A stretch of 64,000 nt of DNA from Ahaetulla prasina (taxonomy: Eukaryota > Chordata > Lepidosauria > Squamata > Colubridae), in the NCBI RefSeq assembly GCF_028640845.1, contig NC_080541.1, positions 178,662,502-178,726,501 on the forward strand. Direction: 5' to 3'. A program made the position numbers and the translations under genes. Under the pieces are notes generated by a model that was given only the letters and a program-made list of their open reading frames with translations, made no database searches and was not told the DNA's origin. The first letter of the stretch is position 1. Each line of letters begins with the position of its first letter. Shown one piece after another: positions 1 to 9,695 of the stretch.

Positions 1-1376
1 TCATTGTGTTCAATTCAGTAATAAATCCATGATTTAAATTTCATTAGTGAAAGGTCAGATTGGCAATTACAAAAAAGAAAATCAAGGCAGGGACATTTCA
101 ACTGTTCAAGAGAGAATATGAAGCATTTAGAAATAGGGGAAAGCAGATCTTAGGTTTACTAGTGTCCAAAGGATGGTATAATGCATTCTCTGCAGAGAGA
201 ATGCAAAATCTCTGTATTTATTAAATGGAAAAGCTCATATAATTGTCTTTTTTGCATGCTACCATCAAAGCCAATCATAGCATATACTTTAAAAAGTACA
301 ACTGAGGGTCATCCATATATTGCCAAAGGTACTAATGATTGTGTTTACCTCATGTAATAGATAAAAACTCCATTTTTAATGCTGCAGTAAGAAATTGTCA
401 GTTGCTTTCAATCAACCATAGCAATAAATAAATCCAAACTGTATTAGTTGTACATCCTAAATCACCCCTGATGTTTATCTGAGAAAAGGAGGCAATTAAA
501 TATTTTCCCTCTCCTATTGCCATTCTAAAGAAATTAATAATCCCTTCTTATGAGTGCATTTCACAAAGAGTAGAAAATCTGTTTCAGATCTGACTACATT
601 ATGTGTAATTTGGCATATTGCCAGTAAATGTAACTTGCATATATCAAAACTGTAGCATGAAACATCATTACTTTGTTGCCACGTCTAGAAATCAAGGACA
701 AATATTTTTGTTTTTGTTTAAACTGTAAGCCACTTTGTAGACTAGTTTTAAAGCCTAAAAAGTGCCATAGAAATAATATTGTAATTAAATAAAAAGGATA
801 TATTTCACTCCTAGCATGCAGTGAACACTGTAAAAACAAGAAATACCCAACAATGAGAGAAAATAAGATTAAGGGCTGACAAACAACCCTTTTTTTCTCA
901 GAGCTCTTGCAAAGTTTCCCACCCTCAAGATTTAACTCTACCTTTGCAATTGGAACTGCAACGATAAAAAACTTCACAAGGTAAACAAGATATGGGACTT
1001 CATCAGAAACTTGTAAAGTATGCTTCACGATGTGACTCCTGCACCTCTTCCATCTTTCTTCTAATCAGTCTCCCCCAGGAAAAGCTATGGCTATATGGAG
1101 CAACAGATGCCCTTGTTTCCCCATGTCCTTGCCATGCAAGTATTTTCAAACTAATACTGTAACTCCCATCTCTCTGCATCACTCCACTTATGGTGCAGGG
1201 TCTCTGGAGACCAATGAACCACACAGAGGAATGCTATATCTATTCTAGACGAACTCCTAGGATCTGCTAGTGAAAGTAATGGAGACCACCACCACTTTTC
1301 CTTGTAAAAATTAGCTATTTGATTTTCCCTGTTGTAACTGCTGATCCAACCTTCATTATGTATTCCTTTTTATCAG
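1..1376. other. AT-rich single-copy DNA, no gene seen
   Basis: No repeat family, RNA gene or convincing coding exon was recognised here. Open frames on the minus strand at 594-1224 show no family resemblance and no splice context, so I treat them as chance. The end of the stretch (about 1350-1376) is a pyrimidine-rich run ending in CAG that could be a splice acceptor for the segment listed next. Confidence 0.6.
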
Positions 1377-1448
1377 ATGAGAGCCAAAGTAAATGGAGCA
1401 GAACAAATTGAAACTGCAGACAACAGTTTCCTTCCTTACAGTAGATGG
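1377..1448 (+). other. Candidate 72-nt host exon (unidentified)
   Basis: A pyrimidine-rich stretch ending in tatcag precedes 1377, and TGG followed by gtgagt, a consensus splice donor, ends the segment at 1448/1449. The 72 bases are exactly 24 codons and are open in one frame from ATG: the peptide begins MRAKVNGAEQ and ends NSFLPYSRW. The acceptor, the donor, the length divisible by three and the absence of stops together suggest a phase 0-0 internal exon. I do not recognise the protein, and chance matches of this quality occur in a 64-kb window. No neighbouring exon could be joined with confidence. Confidence 0.3.
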
Positions 1449-1614
1449 GTGAGTATCATTGTAATGACTACACTGTCAACCTCAACAGGGGGCGTTCTAA
1501 ACGTAAGGAGCATTGAAGGAAAGCCCATCTTTTTCTCACTTTGGTCATTCACACCTCATTCTCAGGAGTTGCTACTTGCTTCTGTTCCCTCTTATTCATC
1601 ACTATCCTCTGATG

Positions 1615-2114
1615 GTGGTCCCTTTAAGACTTGTGGACTTCAACTCCCAGAGTCCCTCAGCCAGAGTTGAAGTTCACAAGTTTAACTCACAGAATCATCT
1701 ATTGTAATGTCCTTCCTGTCAAAGACTACTTCAGCTTTAATTGCAATAATACAAGGGCAACCAATAGATTTAAACTTAATGTAAACTACTTTAATCTAGA
1801 TTGCAGAAAATATGACTTCTGCAACAGAATCATCAGTGCTTGGAATACTTTACCTGACTCTGTGGTCTCTTCCCATAATCCTAATAGCTTTAACCAAAAA
1901 CTTTCTACTATTGACCTCACTCCATTCCTAAGAGGACCATAAGGGGCGTGCATAAGCGCACAAACGTGCCTACCGTTCCTGTCCTATTGTTTTTCTTTTC
2001 TTCTTCCTATATATGTTTATATGTGTATATACTATATAATCTTTTTGTATGATGTTGTGACAAAAATAAATAAATAAAAATAAGTCTTAAAGGGACCAAG
2101 GTTGGAGACCTCTG
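1615..2114 (+). mobile_element. hAT-like palindromic MITE, split by LINE B
   Basis: The two halves (1615-1680 and about 2092-2114) make one member of the short foldback family whose arms read 'actt(g)tggacttcaactcccag' and its complement and whose ends read caggggtctccaacctt. The right end (ttggagacctctg) is intact, while about 17-20 bases of the left terminal repeat are missing. Flanks ctctgatg (1607-1614) and ctctggtg (2115-2122) match at 7 of 8 positions, as expected for the 8-bp duplication of hAT elements. A LINE 3' end sits in the middle. Confidence 0.7.
1681..2091 (+). mobile_element. LINE B (Jockey/CR1-like) 3' end, 5'-truncated
   Basis: This is the last coding part and 3' UTR of the non-LTR retrotransposon called LINE B here. 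An open stretch to about 1942 encodes the C-terminus (FNLDCRKYDFCNR, AWNTLPDSVVSS, LTPFLRGP) downstream of the reverse transcriptase. The 3' UTR has 'aaggggcgtgcataag', 'cctaccgttcctgtcct' and ends in gacaaaaataaataaataaa. It is 5'-truncated and lies exactly between 'cacaag' and 'tcttaaag' of the MITE palindrome, with at most a 3-bp duplication (aag). The same protein end recurs at 18686-18949 and 47462-47720. Confidence 0.8.
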
Positions 2115-2301
2115 CTCTGGTGTGTTGTTGTTTTTTTATCTCCACAGGCCTCCAGGCAGCCTTTCAACATTCATAGAGGCATAATATTATGCAGACCATC
2201 AGTAAGATTAACAATCAGAAGTGGAAATTACCAATGGAGATTCAAATGTGTGCCTCTGTGGAGTTGCTGGCTTCACATTCCCAGTGTTCATGTTTCCAGA
2301 G

Positions 2302-2436
2302 CAGTGTTTCTCAACTTTAGCAACCTTAAGATGTGTGGAGTTCAACCCCCAGAAATTCCCCACACAGAAGGCTGGCTGGGGAATTCCGGGAGTTGAAGAC
2401 CATACATCTTAAGGTTCTTAAGTTTGAGAAACATTG
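2302..2436 (+). mobile_element. hAT-like MITE, 135 bp
   Basis: The ends are cagtgtttctcaactttagc and, inverted, ttaagtttgagaaacattg. The centre contains the inverted pair 'agttcaacccccagaa'/'ttccgggagttgaag'. Flanks ttccagag (2294-2301) and ttctagaa (2437-2444) agree at 6 of 8 positions. The element is non-coding and presumably was moved by a hAT transposase in trans. Divergence of the flanks suggests an older insertion. Confidence 0.75.
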
Positions 2437-2444
2437 TTCTAGAA

Positions 2445-3890
2445 TAATATAATAGGTACAATGTAGCCTAGCATAGACATAACAGTTGTTACTTTTACTT
2501 GTATGAATTGGAAAGACATATTAACCACAAGTTGGGCAACCCCAGCAATTGCTGTCAAATGAGTATTTATGTACACCAGTGGATTTGGTAAAACGAGAGA
2601 TGGTGTGAATAATGTCTTAGATGAATGTTTTGCTCTTCTGGGCCATTTCTGATCCTAAGGCCAATCTGAGCTTTGTGGCCATCTAAGTTTTTGTTACTTC
2701 ATGTTGGCTTCATTTGGGAGTAGTACAGAGTATGGCACCTGCCCAGGAGCCCTCTCTTTGCTACAGATTATGGAATTTGTAATCATATACCTGGAGGGTA
2801 AAAGAAAGGGAGAAATGATAGCTCTGGCTACTGAGCTGGGTACCTATTGCTTTCTGAAAACAGTAGTTTCCTATGAGATCTCCAGAATCTAAGGTGTGGT
2901 TTATGGACACCTCTCTGTGAGATTTTAAACCACATTTTGTGTTTCTCATTCCCCTACACACAGAACCAATGGGCAGTTTACAGAAATTTCTGCTTTGCAT
3001 TTTTTGTATTAACGTTCTCTGTTTCTTATATGTATGTCCCTTCATCTTTCTCTTGAGGAAGGAAGGATTTCTTTCCAAAGAAATATGTTTCCTGAATACT
3101 GAAACATTTCTCTTTAGGCAGGTCTTAAATACAGGTTTACAACATCATGGTGGCTTATGTAGGAAAAGGACCCTATAATATCCTAATGTGTAAAGATACA
3201 GTGACTGAATGCTTGACATTATGCAGTATTTGGCCAATTCTAGTTGCTGGTTTATTTCTGTTTGCAAATGCTCAGATTGAACTTCAGAAAGATTTAGCTT
3301 TTTATAATATTTGGAGAAATTCATGTAGAAAAGGCATTTTATTGCTATTTTTCCATGCATGAATAATGTGGAGCATTTTCCAATGCCATATATGTCTTTC
3401 AATGCTGGTGTGTTTGCATCTTTTTCTTTAATTATTGCTGTGTTCTTGGCTATGATAGTTGAATATAAGATGGAGGCAATATTACCCTGAATTTGTTGTG
3501 ATATAGTGGCTATTTGAGTCCTGTAATAAAGAATGGTCAATATCAATCATACCAATAGTATTTGAACTTTCTGGACAAACATGCAGATTCTGTACTAAGT
3601 TTTACGCTTAGTTCAAAATTGCATGAACAATGCATATATTACAGATATTAGCACACAAAAGGGCATATATTAGGAAAGTCTGTAAATACATTGAAGGAGA
3701 GATATATATGATAATTTTGTTGTGGAAAACGTGTATGAACATATATATCAATTTTCATCCTTTAAAACACAGTTTGCAGAGTAGTGTGGAAATTGAAAGA
3801 TCGAATATTTCATGTTTCATAATATTTTGTGTGTATATTACTGTGTGTATGCATAGATGTATATGTACTGACATACATGCACACATATAC
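2445..3890. other. Single-copy DNA, no gene seen
   Basis: Several overlapping short open frames lie on both strands (2701-3546). None has a recognisable motif, a good splice context or the codon character of a gene. No repeat family was recognised. Confidence 0.5.
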
Positions 3891-3895
3891 ACACT

Positions 3896-3897
<2 letters not shown>

Positions 3898-3953
<56 letters not shown>

Positions 3954-3973
3954 CATACATACATACATACATA
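3898..3973. repeat. (TA)n followed by (CATA)n microsatellite
   Basis: About 50 bases of alternating TA pass directly into tetranucleotide CATA repeats. Open frames across this tract on both strands (3630-3974) are low-complexity artefacts. Confidence 0.95.
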
Positions 3974-4507
3974 AATAGTAGCACAGTGCTATTATACAAA
4001 GGTAGAACTTACTAGCATGAAGGATTCGTCTGGTTTTAATTATGCTTTGCTTGTGGGATAATTGCTATATGTAATATAGGTTAGTAGGAAAAAGAAATAT
4101 TATGTTTTGCATTAAATACTGTACGTATTTTTCTTACTGCCATGTTCTATAATAGCTATATGTTAAACAATAAGTAGGTTTCTTGAACAACAGTCACTGT
4201 TTCACATATTTAGTTTATTTAATCTATATCTTAAATGCACTAAGTTGACAGCAAAACATTTTACAAACAAATACAGACTTTCATATGGTCATAGTTAAAA
4301 TACCCATGAAATCCCAGGCTTTCATTAGCTCATATAAACATGCTTTTGGAAGATCCTTATGCCTTAAAAAGTGCTTCTAGGGAAAGCTTTTATTGTATAA
4401 TTAAATGCCTTCTTCACAACTTTTTATAGGGTTCAGATTAATTGTCTCCCATTTGTAACCTTCGTATTTTTCCTCATAATTTATGTTTTTTTTCTTGTAC
4501 ATAAAAG
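3974..4507. other. AT-rich DNA, no gene seen
   Basis: Nothing recognisable. The last bases (4480-4507) form a T-rich run ending in aaaag. Confidence 0.5.
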
Positions 4508-4680
4508 CCTCTGAAAGCAATAGAGAGACAGAATGCCTGCCAATGTCTTTTATATTAAAAGGACAAGGCGCTGTACTAGGAGTGCCCATGGTGTCTAGAT
4601 TGATGAGATTTCATGGACGTGGAGAATATGAGTACACATTTAATGCTCATCTGACTGTATTAAAAGGCAGTAATTCTTAG
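4508..4680 (+). other. Candidate terminal coding exon (unidentified)
   Basis: A T-rich run ending in aaaag precedes an open segment that reads ASESNRETECLP, FILKGQGAVLGVPMVSR and FHGRGEYEYTF before a TAG at 4678. The amino-acid composition is protein-like and not low-complexity. A splice acceptor at 4507 would require phase 1 from the previous exon. I find no family match in memory and no clear AATAAA just downstream, so it may be a chance open frame. Confidence 0.2.
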
Positions 4681-5403
4681 AAATGACAGTAGAAAACAGG
4701 AAATAGATGGTCAGTTAGTAGTTTGTCCCAAACTTCTTAGGCTTTTTGAAATGACCAGGTCTTGCAATTTGAATGGTGCATGGCATTGGTACATGCAGCA
4801 ACTGCAGACTTTGTCACAAGGTTGAAATATGCGTTGCAATATCACAATGCATGCTCTGTATACACTGTATACAGTATACACAATACTGCCTTTGTGTACT
4901 TATATGCAATATCATAATACAAATAGAACAAAGAATGCACATTTTGCTATTAGCTTCTCCCGCTCCCCATGAATGCCTGTGGTGTCTGGACAACAATGAA
5001 AAGTTTCAGCAGAGAATCTTGTACAATATGCTCTTCAGTGTTATTCCTGCTTTAATCAAATTTTACATTAGCTGAAATTTTCATGGTTATAAAAGGTAGT
5101 TGAAACAAATTCTCATTGTAAAGCCTTGCCCAAAATTATAATGGCATGACTTTATAATGACTGTATAAGCAGGTGCCATGTTAATTTTCCACAGAAAGCA
5201 CCACAATCTTATTGTCACTTACAATTGGATACATTACACGATTTTAATGATCAGGCTTAATGATTTTGTTGTATATGGGCAACATAAGTGGGTAGGATGA
5301 ACCTTGTGATATAAAATAATATATCACAAGAGTGATCAATGCAAAACTTATAGTACCATGACTATGAATTGAGATTATTAGCTTACCAGTGTTTCAGGTA
5401 TCC
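4681..5403. other. AT-rich DNA, no gene seen
   Basis: No repeat or gene was recognised. The open frames at 4773-5075 and 4814-4996 overlap on opposite strands without motifs. Confidence 0.5.
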
Positions 5404-5880
5404 TTGTCAAATTATTTATTTTATTTATTTATTTATTATTTAAATTTGTATACCGCCCTTCTCCCGAAGGACTCAGGGCGGTTCACAGCCAGATAAAATA
5501 GACAATAATATTACAATATAAATACTATTAAAATACAATTAAAAAACTTATTCAATTGGCCGAAATTAAAATTTAGAATAAATGATAAAAAACCTATTAA
5601 AAAACCCACAAATTTAAAAACTAATCCAGTCCTGCGCAGATAAATAAGTGTGTTTTAAGCTCGCGACGGAAGGTTCGGAGGTCCGGGAGTTGACGAAGTC
5701 CTGGGGGGAGTTCGTTCCAGAGGGCGGGAGCCCCCACAGAGAAGGCCCTTCCTCTGGGTGTCGCCAGACGACACTGTCTCGCTGACGGCACCCTGAGGAG
5801 TCCCTCTCTGTGAGAGCGCACGGGTCAGTGAGAGGTATTCGGTAGCAGTAGGCGGTCCCGTAAATAGCCCGGCCCTATGC
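5404..5880 (-). mobile_element. L2-type LINE 3' end, 5'-truncated
   Basis: Read on the minus strand, the fragment encodes the C-terminus of an L2-type reverse transcriptase ORF2 ([44 protein letters not shown], about 5621-5880). Next comes the 3' UTR with the conserved hairpin 'gccctgagtcctt'/'gaagggcggtata' (5449-5485) and an AAATAAAT-type tail at 5404-5445. Insertion was 5'-truncated, the usual outcome of target-primed reverse transcription. It is close in sequence to the longer copy at 19752-22778. Confidence 0.9.
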
Positions 5881-6290
5881 ATTACATAGGAATGCATCCA
5901 GAAATCAGATAATATCTAAAATAAAGGAAGATGTAGACAGATTATTTACTTGATGACAAGTATCCAAAAGTGTATTGTTAAAAGTGGAATAGTTATGGGC
6001 TTGAGAATTTGCACTTAGGTCTTATTTGCTGAATTGGACTCAAACAGCTATAAACTGTATTTCATTTGCTGTATATAAAAAAAGAAATGTTTACTGTTTT
6101 CTGTTTTGTGTAACGGCTTCTTTCTTGTCCATTTAGTTTCTTTTGTTTCTTTTCTATGCTAGATATTACTAACATTAGCTCTCTCTGTCTTGAGGGAGCG
6201 GGAACAAGCAAGACAGTCTTGTCTCCCTCCCATTTCTATTTATGACATGAACTCCAGATTGATTGAAAAATATTATATGGGAATAAAATG
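5881..6290. other. No gene or repeat recognised
   Basis: Unremarkable AT-rich sequence between the L2 fragment and the TA-flanked MITE. Confidence 0.5.
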
Positions 6291-6292
6291 TA

Positions 6293-6700
6293 CAGGTAGT
6301 AACGGTTGTGAGTAATAGCTCACAACCGTTCATTTAGTGACCGTGCAAAGTAACAATGGCACTGAAAAATGTGACTTATGAGTGTTTTTCATAGTTACAA
6401 CCTTTGCAGCATCCCCATGATCCTATGATCAAAAGTCAGATTCTTGGCGACTGGTTCATATATAAGACAATTGCAGTGTCTCAGATTCATGCAATCACCT
6501 TTTGTGACCTTCTGACAAGCAAAGTCAGTGGGGAAGCCAGATTCACTTAACAGCCAGGTTACTAACTTATCAACTAAAGTGATTCACTTAACAACGGTGG
6601 CAAGTAAAGTTGTAAAATGGGGCAAAACTCACTTAACAAATGTCTCACTTAACAATATAAATATTGGGCTCAATTGTGATCATAAATAGAGGACTACCTA
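6293..6700 (-). mobile_element. TA-flanked (Tc1/mariner or pogo-like) MITE
   Basis: This copy belongs to a ~400-bp non-coding family whose ends read caggtagtcctcgacttacgac and the complement gtcgaggactacctg. Copies lie between TA dinucleotides, here 6291-6292 and 6701-6702, as expected for Tc1/mariner/pogo insertions. Diagnostic internal phrases are present in reverse orientation: 'ttttcatagttacaac', 'cttctgacaagcaaagtcagtgggg' parts, 'ggggcaaaactcacttaaca' and 'gggctcaattgtgatcata'. It has no coding capacity. Confidence 0.8.
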
Positions 6701-6702
6701 TA

Positions 6703-7457
6703 TTTCATTATTGAGATACCTCCCTGGGGGTCTTCTACAAATGATCACTCTCTAAATATTGGGGCTGATGGCAGATGGCAGGGGTTTGCACTAGTCCTCT
6801 TTCACCTCAACGTAGGTAGACGATTCCCAATTTTAATAAAATTTGAAAGTGACTCCTTATTTCTTTTTTTTAAAGTAAACCTCCCCATTCCAGGAACGAA
6901 TATTAGCATCTGTTTAGAGCTCTTGGCTCTGCTTTCTTTTAATACAGTCTGCATTATTCTTTCTATGCAGATATTTGAGAGAGAAAGTATTACATCTGTA
7001 TTATTTGTCTGATTAGACTATCAACCTTCTTTCTCCATCTTCCAAGCTCCACCAGAAACTTAACAGACTAAAATGTATGGAAATGTTTAGCCCTGGAACA
7101 TTCTCAGAACATCAGATTGGAAAAAATGACCTGAGACATCAGATCAAATAACAAGCGACTCATGGGGTTCCTTGAGATCACATTAGTATGCCACCTGTTC
7201 CTATTGTATTTAGGCATGTTAGCATCAGCAGGTCATTAGAGAAGGAGGAAAAAATGGTATGAATAGTTAATGTGCTTCGGAACAGTGCAGACCACTCTAC
7301 ACTGTCTTGCATCCTATACTACTGTATAGTCATTTGTAAATGTACAATACAGAGATGTGATATGGGTGTAGGAAGAACAAAGAGAAACATCAGAGCTGCT
7401 TGCTCTTTTGACTTAATCTTGCTCATTGTTAATTAGCCATTATCTCATTGTTTTGTA
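6703..7457. other. No gene or repeat recognised
   Basis: Single-copy-looking DNA without a supported feature. Confidence 0.5.
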
Positions 7458-7459
7458 TC

Positions 7460-7490
<31 letters not shown>

Positions 7491-7514
7491 TGCATGCATG
7501 CATGCATGCATGCC
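7458..7514. repeat. (TTTA)n followed by (TGCA)n microsatellite
   Basis: About 30 bases of TTTA repeats change abruptly into TGCA/CATG repeats ending near 7514. Confidence 0.95.
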
Positions 7515-8639
7515 ACACAACTCCAGTGCTGGAAATGGGTCAGAATAGATACTATAAGGTTGAAATCCAGCTGGCAGGCTGTTCAGTTGGTAAAAGTACA
7601 TTCAGAACTGTATGAGCACCAGTCCTTCCAAACCGCTTCTTTGCTCATTCCTTTTATTTCATGATGGTGGTACAAGGAGGTGAATATAAAAGTTTAGTTT
7701 ATTAGAGGAACATGTTAAAATTTATTCAGTACAAGATCAAAGCTCATTGTACATATTTTTCCCTTGCCAAACATTCAAGTATGAAAATCCCCTCCAGCCT
7801 TCATTTCATCTTTCTTTTTTTATGAATGGTGCCATGCTTTAGTAAATGTACCTTGACTTGTAACAGATGGAAAATTTTTGACTGAAGCATGCCAGTGTGG
7901 TTCAGACTGCCTATATTTCTCATCTGTTCTTTCCTTCCTGTTTTGATCAGCAGGTTCTAAAGATTGGTTTGGAAAGTTGCAGAATAGAGAATAGGCTGTG
8001 CAACTCACTCTTTTTTTAACGAACCAATCTTATTTGTTTGTTTGTCTTTACTGTTTTCCTGACTCTGGCTGAGTAACCGCATCATACTAAATTTTTATTT
8101 ATTTATTTTACTAACGGTGGTTTGTAATATGACTTACAAATTACAATTGGATGAGTTTGCAATATATTAAAGCATTAAAGAATTCACTTCATTGTGCTTT
8201 AGGATTGTATCTTTCTAGCTATATTAAAAAAAGGATTAAAAAAAGCAACAACATTTTCCCAGGAAAATCAGGTTGCATATACAATATGGTTCCTCCTCCT
8301 CCTGATATTTATTGTGTCCTATCAATGTTGTGAGAAAGAGCAGCCCCAACCACATCCTCGCCTTACCCCAGAGTCAAGACCAGCTTTTATGGAGGAAGAA
8401 TTATGCCCTTACAACAAATGCCAGCTTGCTGCTGAGGCAAACTGAAGCCAGGTCCAAGACATCTGGCTAGAAATTACTGTTTTGCATCATCATAATTTGC
8501 ATGGATGAGATGCATCAAAGACATTGGCAATCTTCAGGTCTTCAGCTGGCCTACTGCTGGGTTGTTTACTCCCATTTAGCAAACCTGGTGGATCTGTGCC
8601 TCCATGGACATTTTTGTCTTGGCTGTGAGAAAATAGAAC
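7515..8639. other. No gene or repeat recognised
   Basis: Open frames at 7820-8008 and 8151-8333 have no motifs. Nothing else was seen. Confidence 0.5.
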
Positions 8640-8969
8640 TTTCCTTTCCTCCTTTCCCTTTCCCTTTCCTTTCCCTCTCTCCTCCTCTCCTCTCCTCTCC
8701 TCTCCTCTCCTCTCCTCTCCTCTCCTCTCCTCTCCTCTCCTCTCCTCTCCCTCCCTTCTCCTTTCCTCTCCCTCCCTCCCTCTCCTCCTCTCCTTTGTTT
8801 CTCCTCCTCTTCTCTCCTCTCCTCCCTCCCTCCCTCCCTCTCCTTTCCTTTCCCCTCCCCTCTCATTTCCCCTGTCTTTTCCTCTCCCTTCCCCCTCCCT
8901 CCGCTCCCCTCTCCCCTCCGCTCCCCTCTCCTCTCCCCTCCCCTCTCCTTTCCTCTCCCCTCCCCTCCT
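8640..8969. repeat. Polypyrimidine (TCCTC)n/(CCT)n tract
   Basis: About 330 bases of almost pure pyrimidine on the plus strand, with a clean TCCTC core (about 8683-8750) and degenerate CCCT/TCCC flanks. The long open frames over it on both strands are compositional artefacts. It ends about 30 bases before the DIRS element. Confidence 0.95.
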
Positions 8970-9006
8970 AGCAGTATCCAACAGCTGCAGTCCCATTCTC
9001 TCTGTC

Positions 9007-9115
9007 GGGGAAAACGGCCGTCAGGAATGGGTTAATCTTCTCGTTTGCTGATTGGACCGAGTCTTGAAAGTTGTTGCTTATGGTCCCCGCCCTCTCTTTC
9101 CTTCCAGCTTTTTCG
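9007..9115 (+). repeat. DIRS left inverted terminal repeat
   Basis: Starts ggggaaaacggccgtcagg and ends ccagctttttcg. It is the exact reverse complement of 14626-14734. The element itself begins six bases earlier (tctgtc, 9001-9006), and those bases are represented in the internal complementary region. Confidence 0.95.
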
Positions 9116-9695
9116 ACTCGGTTTTGCTTCGGACCAGTCGTGTGAATTTAAACCTTGGGCGTTTAATTGGCTAGAGGTTTAGTTGTTGCTTCAAATTTCT
9201 TTTATTTTATTTTATTTATTATTTTTATTTATTATTTTTATTGGTTGTAAGAGGCTAAAGCGTCTGACTTCCCAGCCGCAGGGAAAGCCGCGGCGGCTTC
9301 GCGGCCCGCCGGTCAGCTGTGAGGCGCTCACGGGCAAGTTCCCGACGCGCTGAAACCGCAGCCTCGGCAAGAAAAGGCAGAAATCGGAGGGGCTCACGGG
9401 CAGATCCCTGAAGCTCTCTGCCGACAGGAGGTTCGCTGCCTTGGCATTCTAAGGGCCGGATGGTCGCTGGGAGTCATATTGTAGCGCCAGGAGCAGCGAG
9501 GTGAGTGATCCGTGCGGCCTTTGTTTCCGGTCTCCCTATTACTCGATCGCCGCGGGGAGCCATTACTGCCGCGCCAGCAACCACTAGGTGAGCGGCTAGA
9601 TATTAAGAAAGGAGTCAGAGGGGCCTCATTCGGCAATCTCCCAGAGCCGTTTACTCGACGTTCATATTGGGAGTTTTGGCGGGAGTTTTTCCAAG
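9116..9695 (+). promoter_or_regulatory. DIRS 5' leader
   Basis: About 580 bases between the left terminal repeat and ORF1, presumably carrying promoter and leader functions. Short open frames here are not conserved proteins. A donor-like gaggtgagt occurs at 9496-9504; I see no proof that it is used. The leader ends with ccaagATGG, a good translation-start context for ORF1. Confidence 0.5.

Noticed and set aside
3630..3974. Open frames with YIYIYI runs
   Set aside because: Generated by the (TA)n and (CATA)n microsatellite; the same applies at 47858-48577 and 58320-58733.
8490..8996. 168-codon and 156-codon open frames on opposite strands
   Set aside because: They read through the (TCCTC)n tract and consist of R/G/E or S/P/L repeats; purely compositional.
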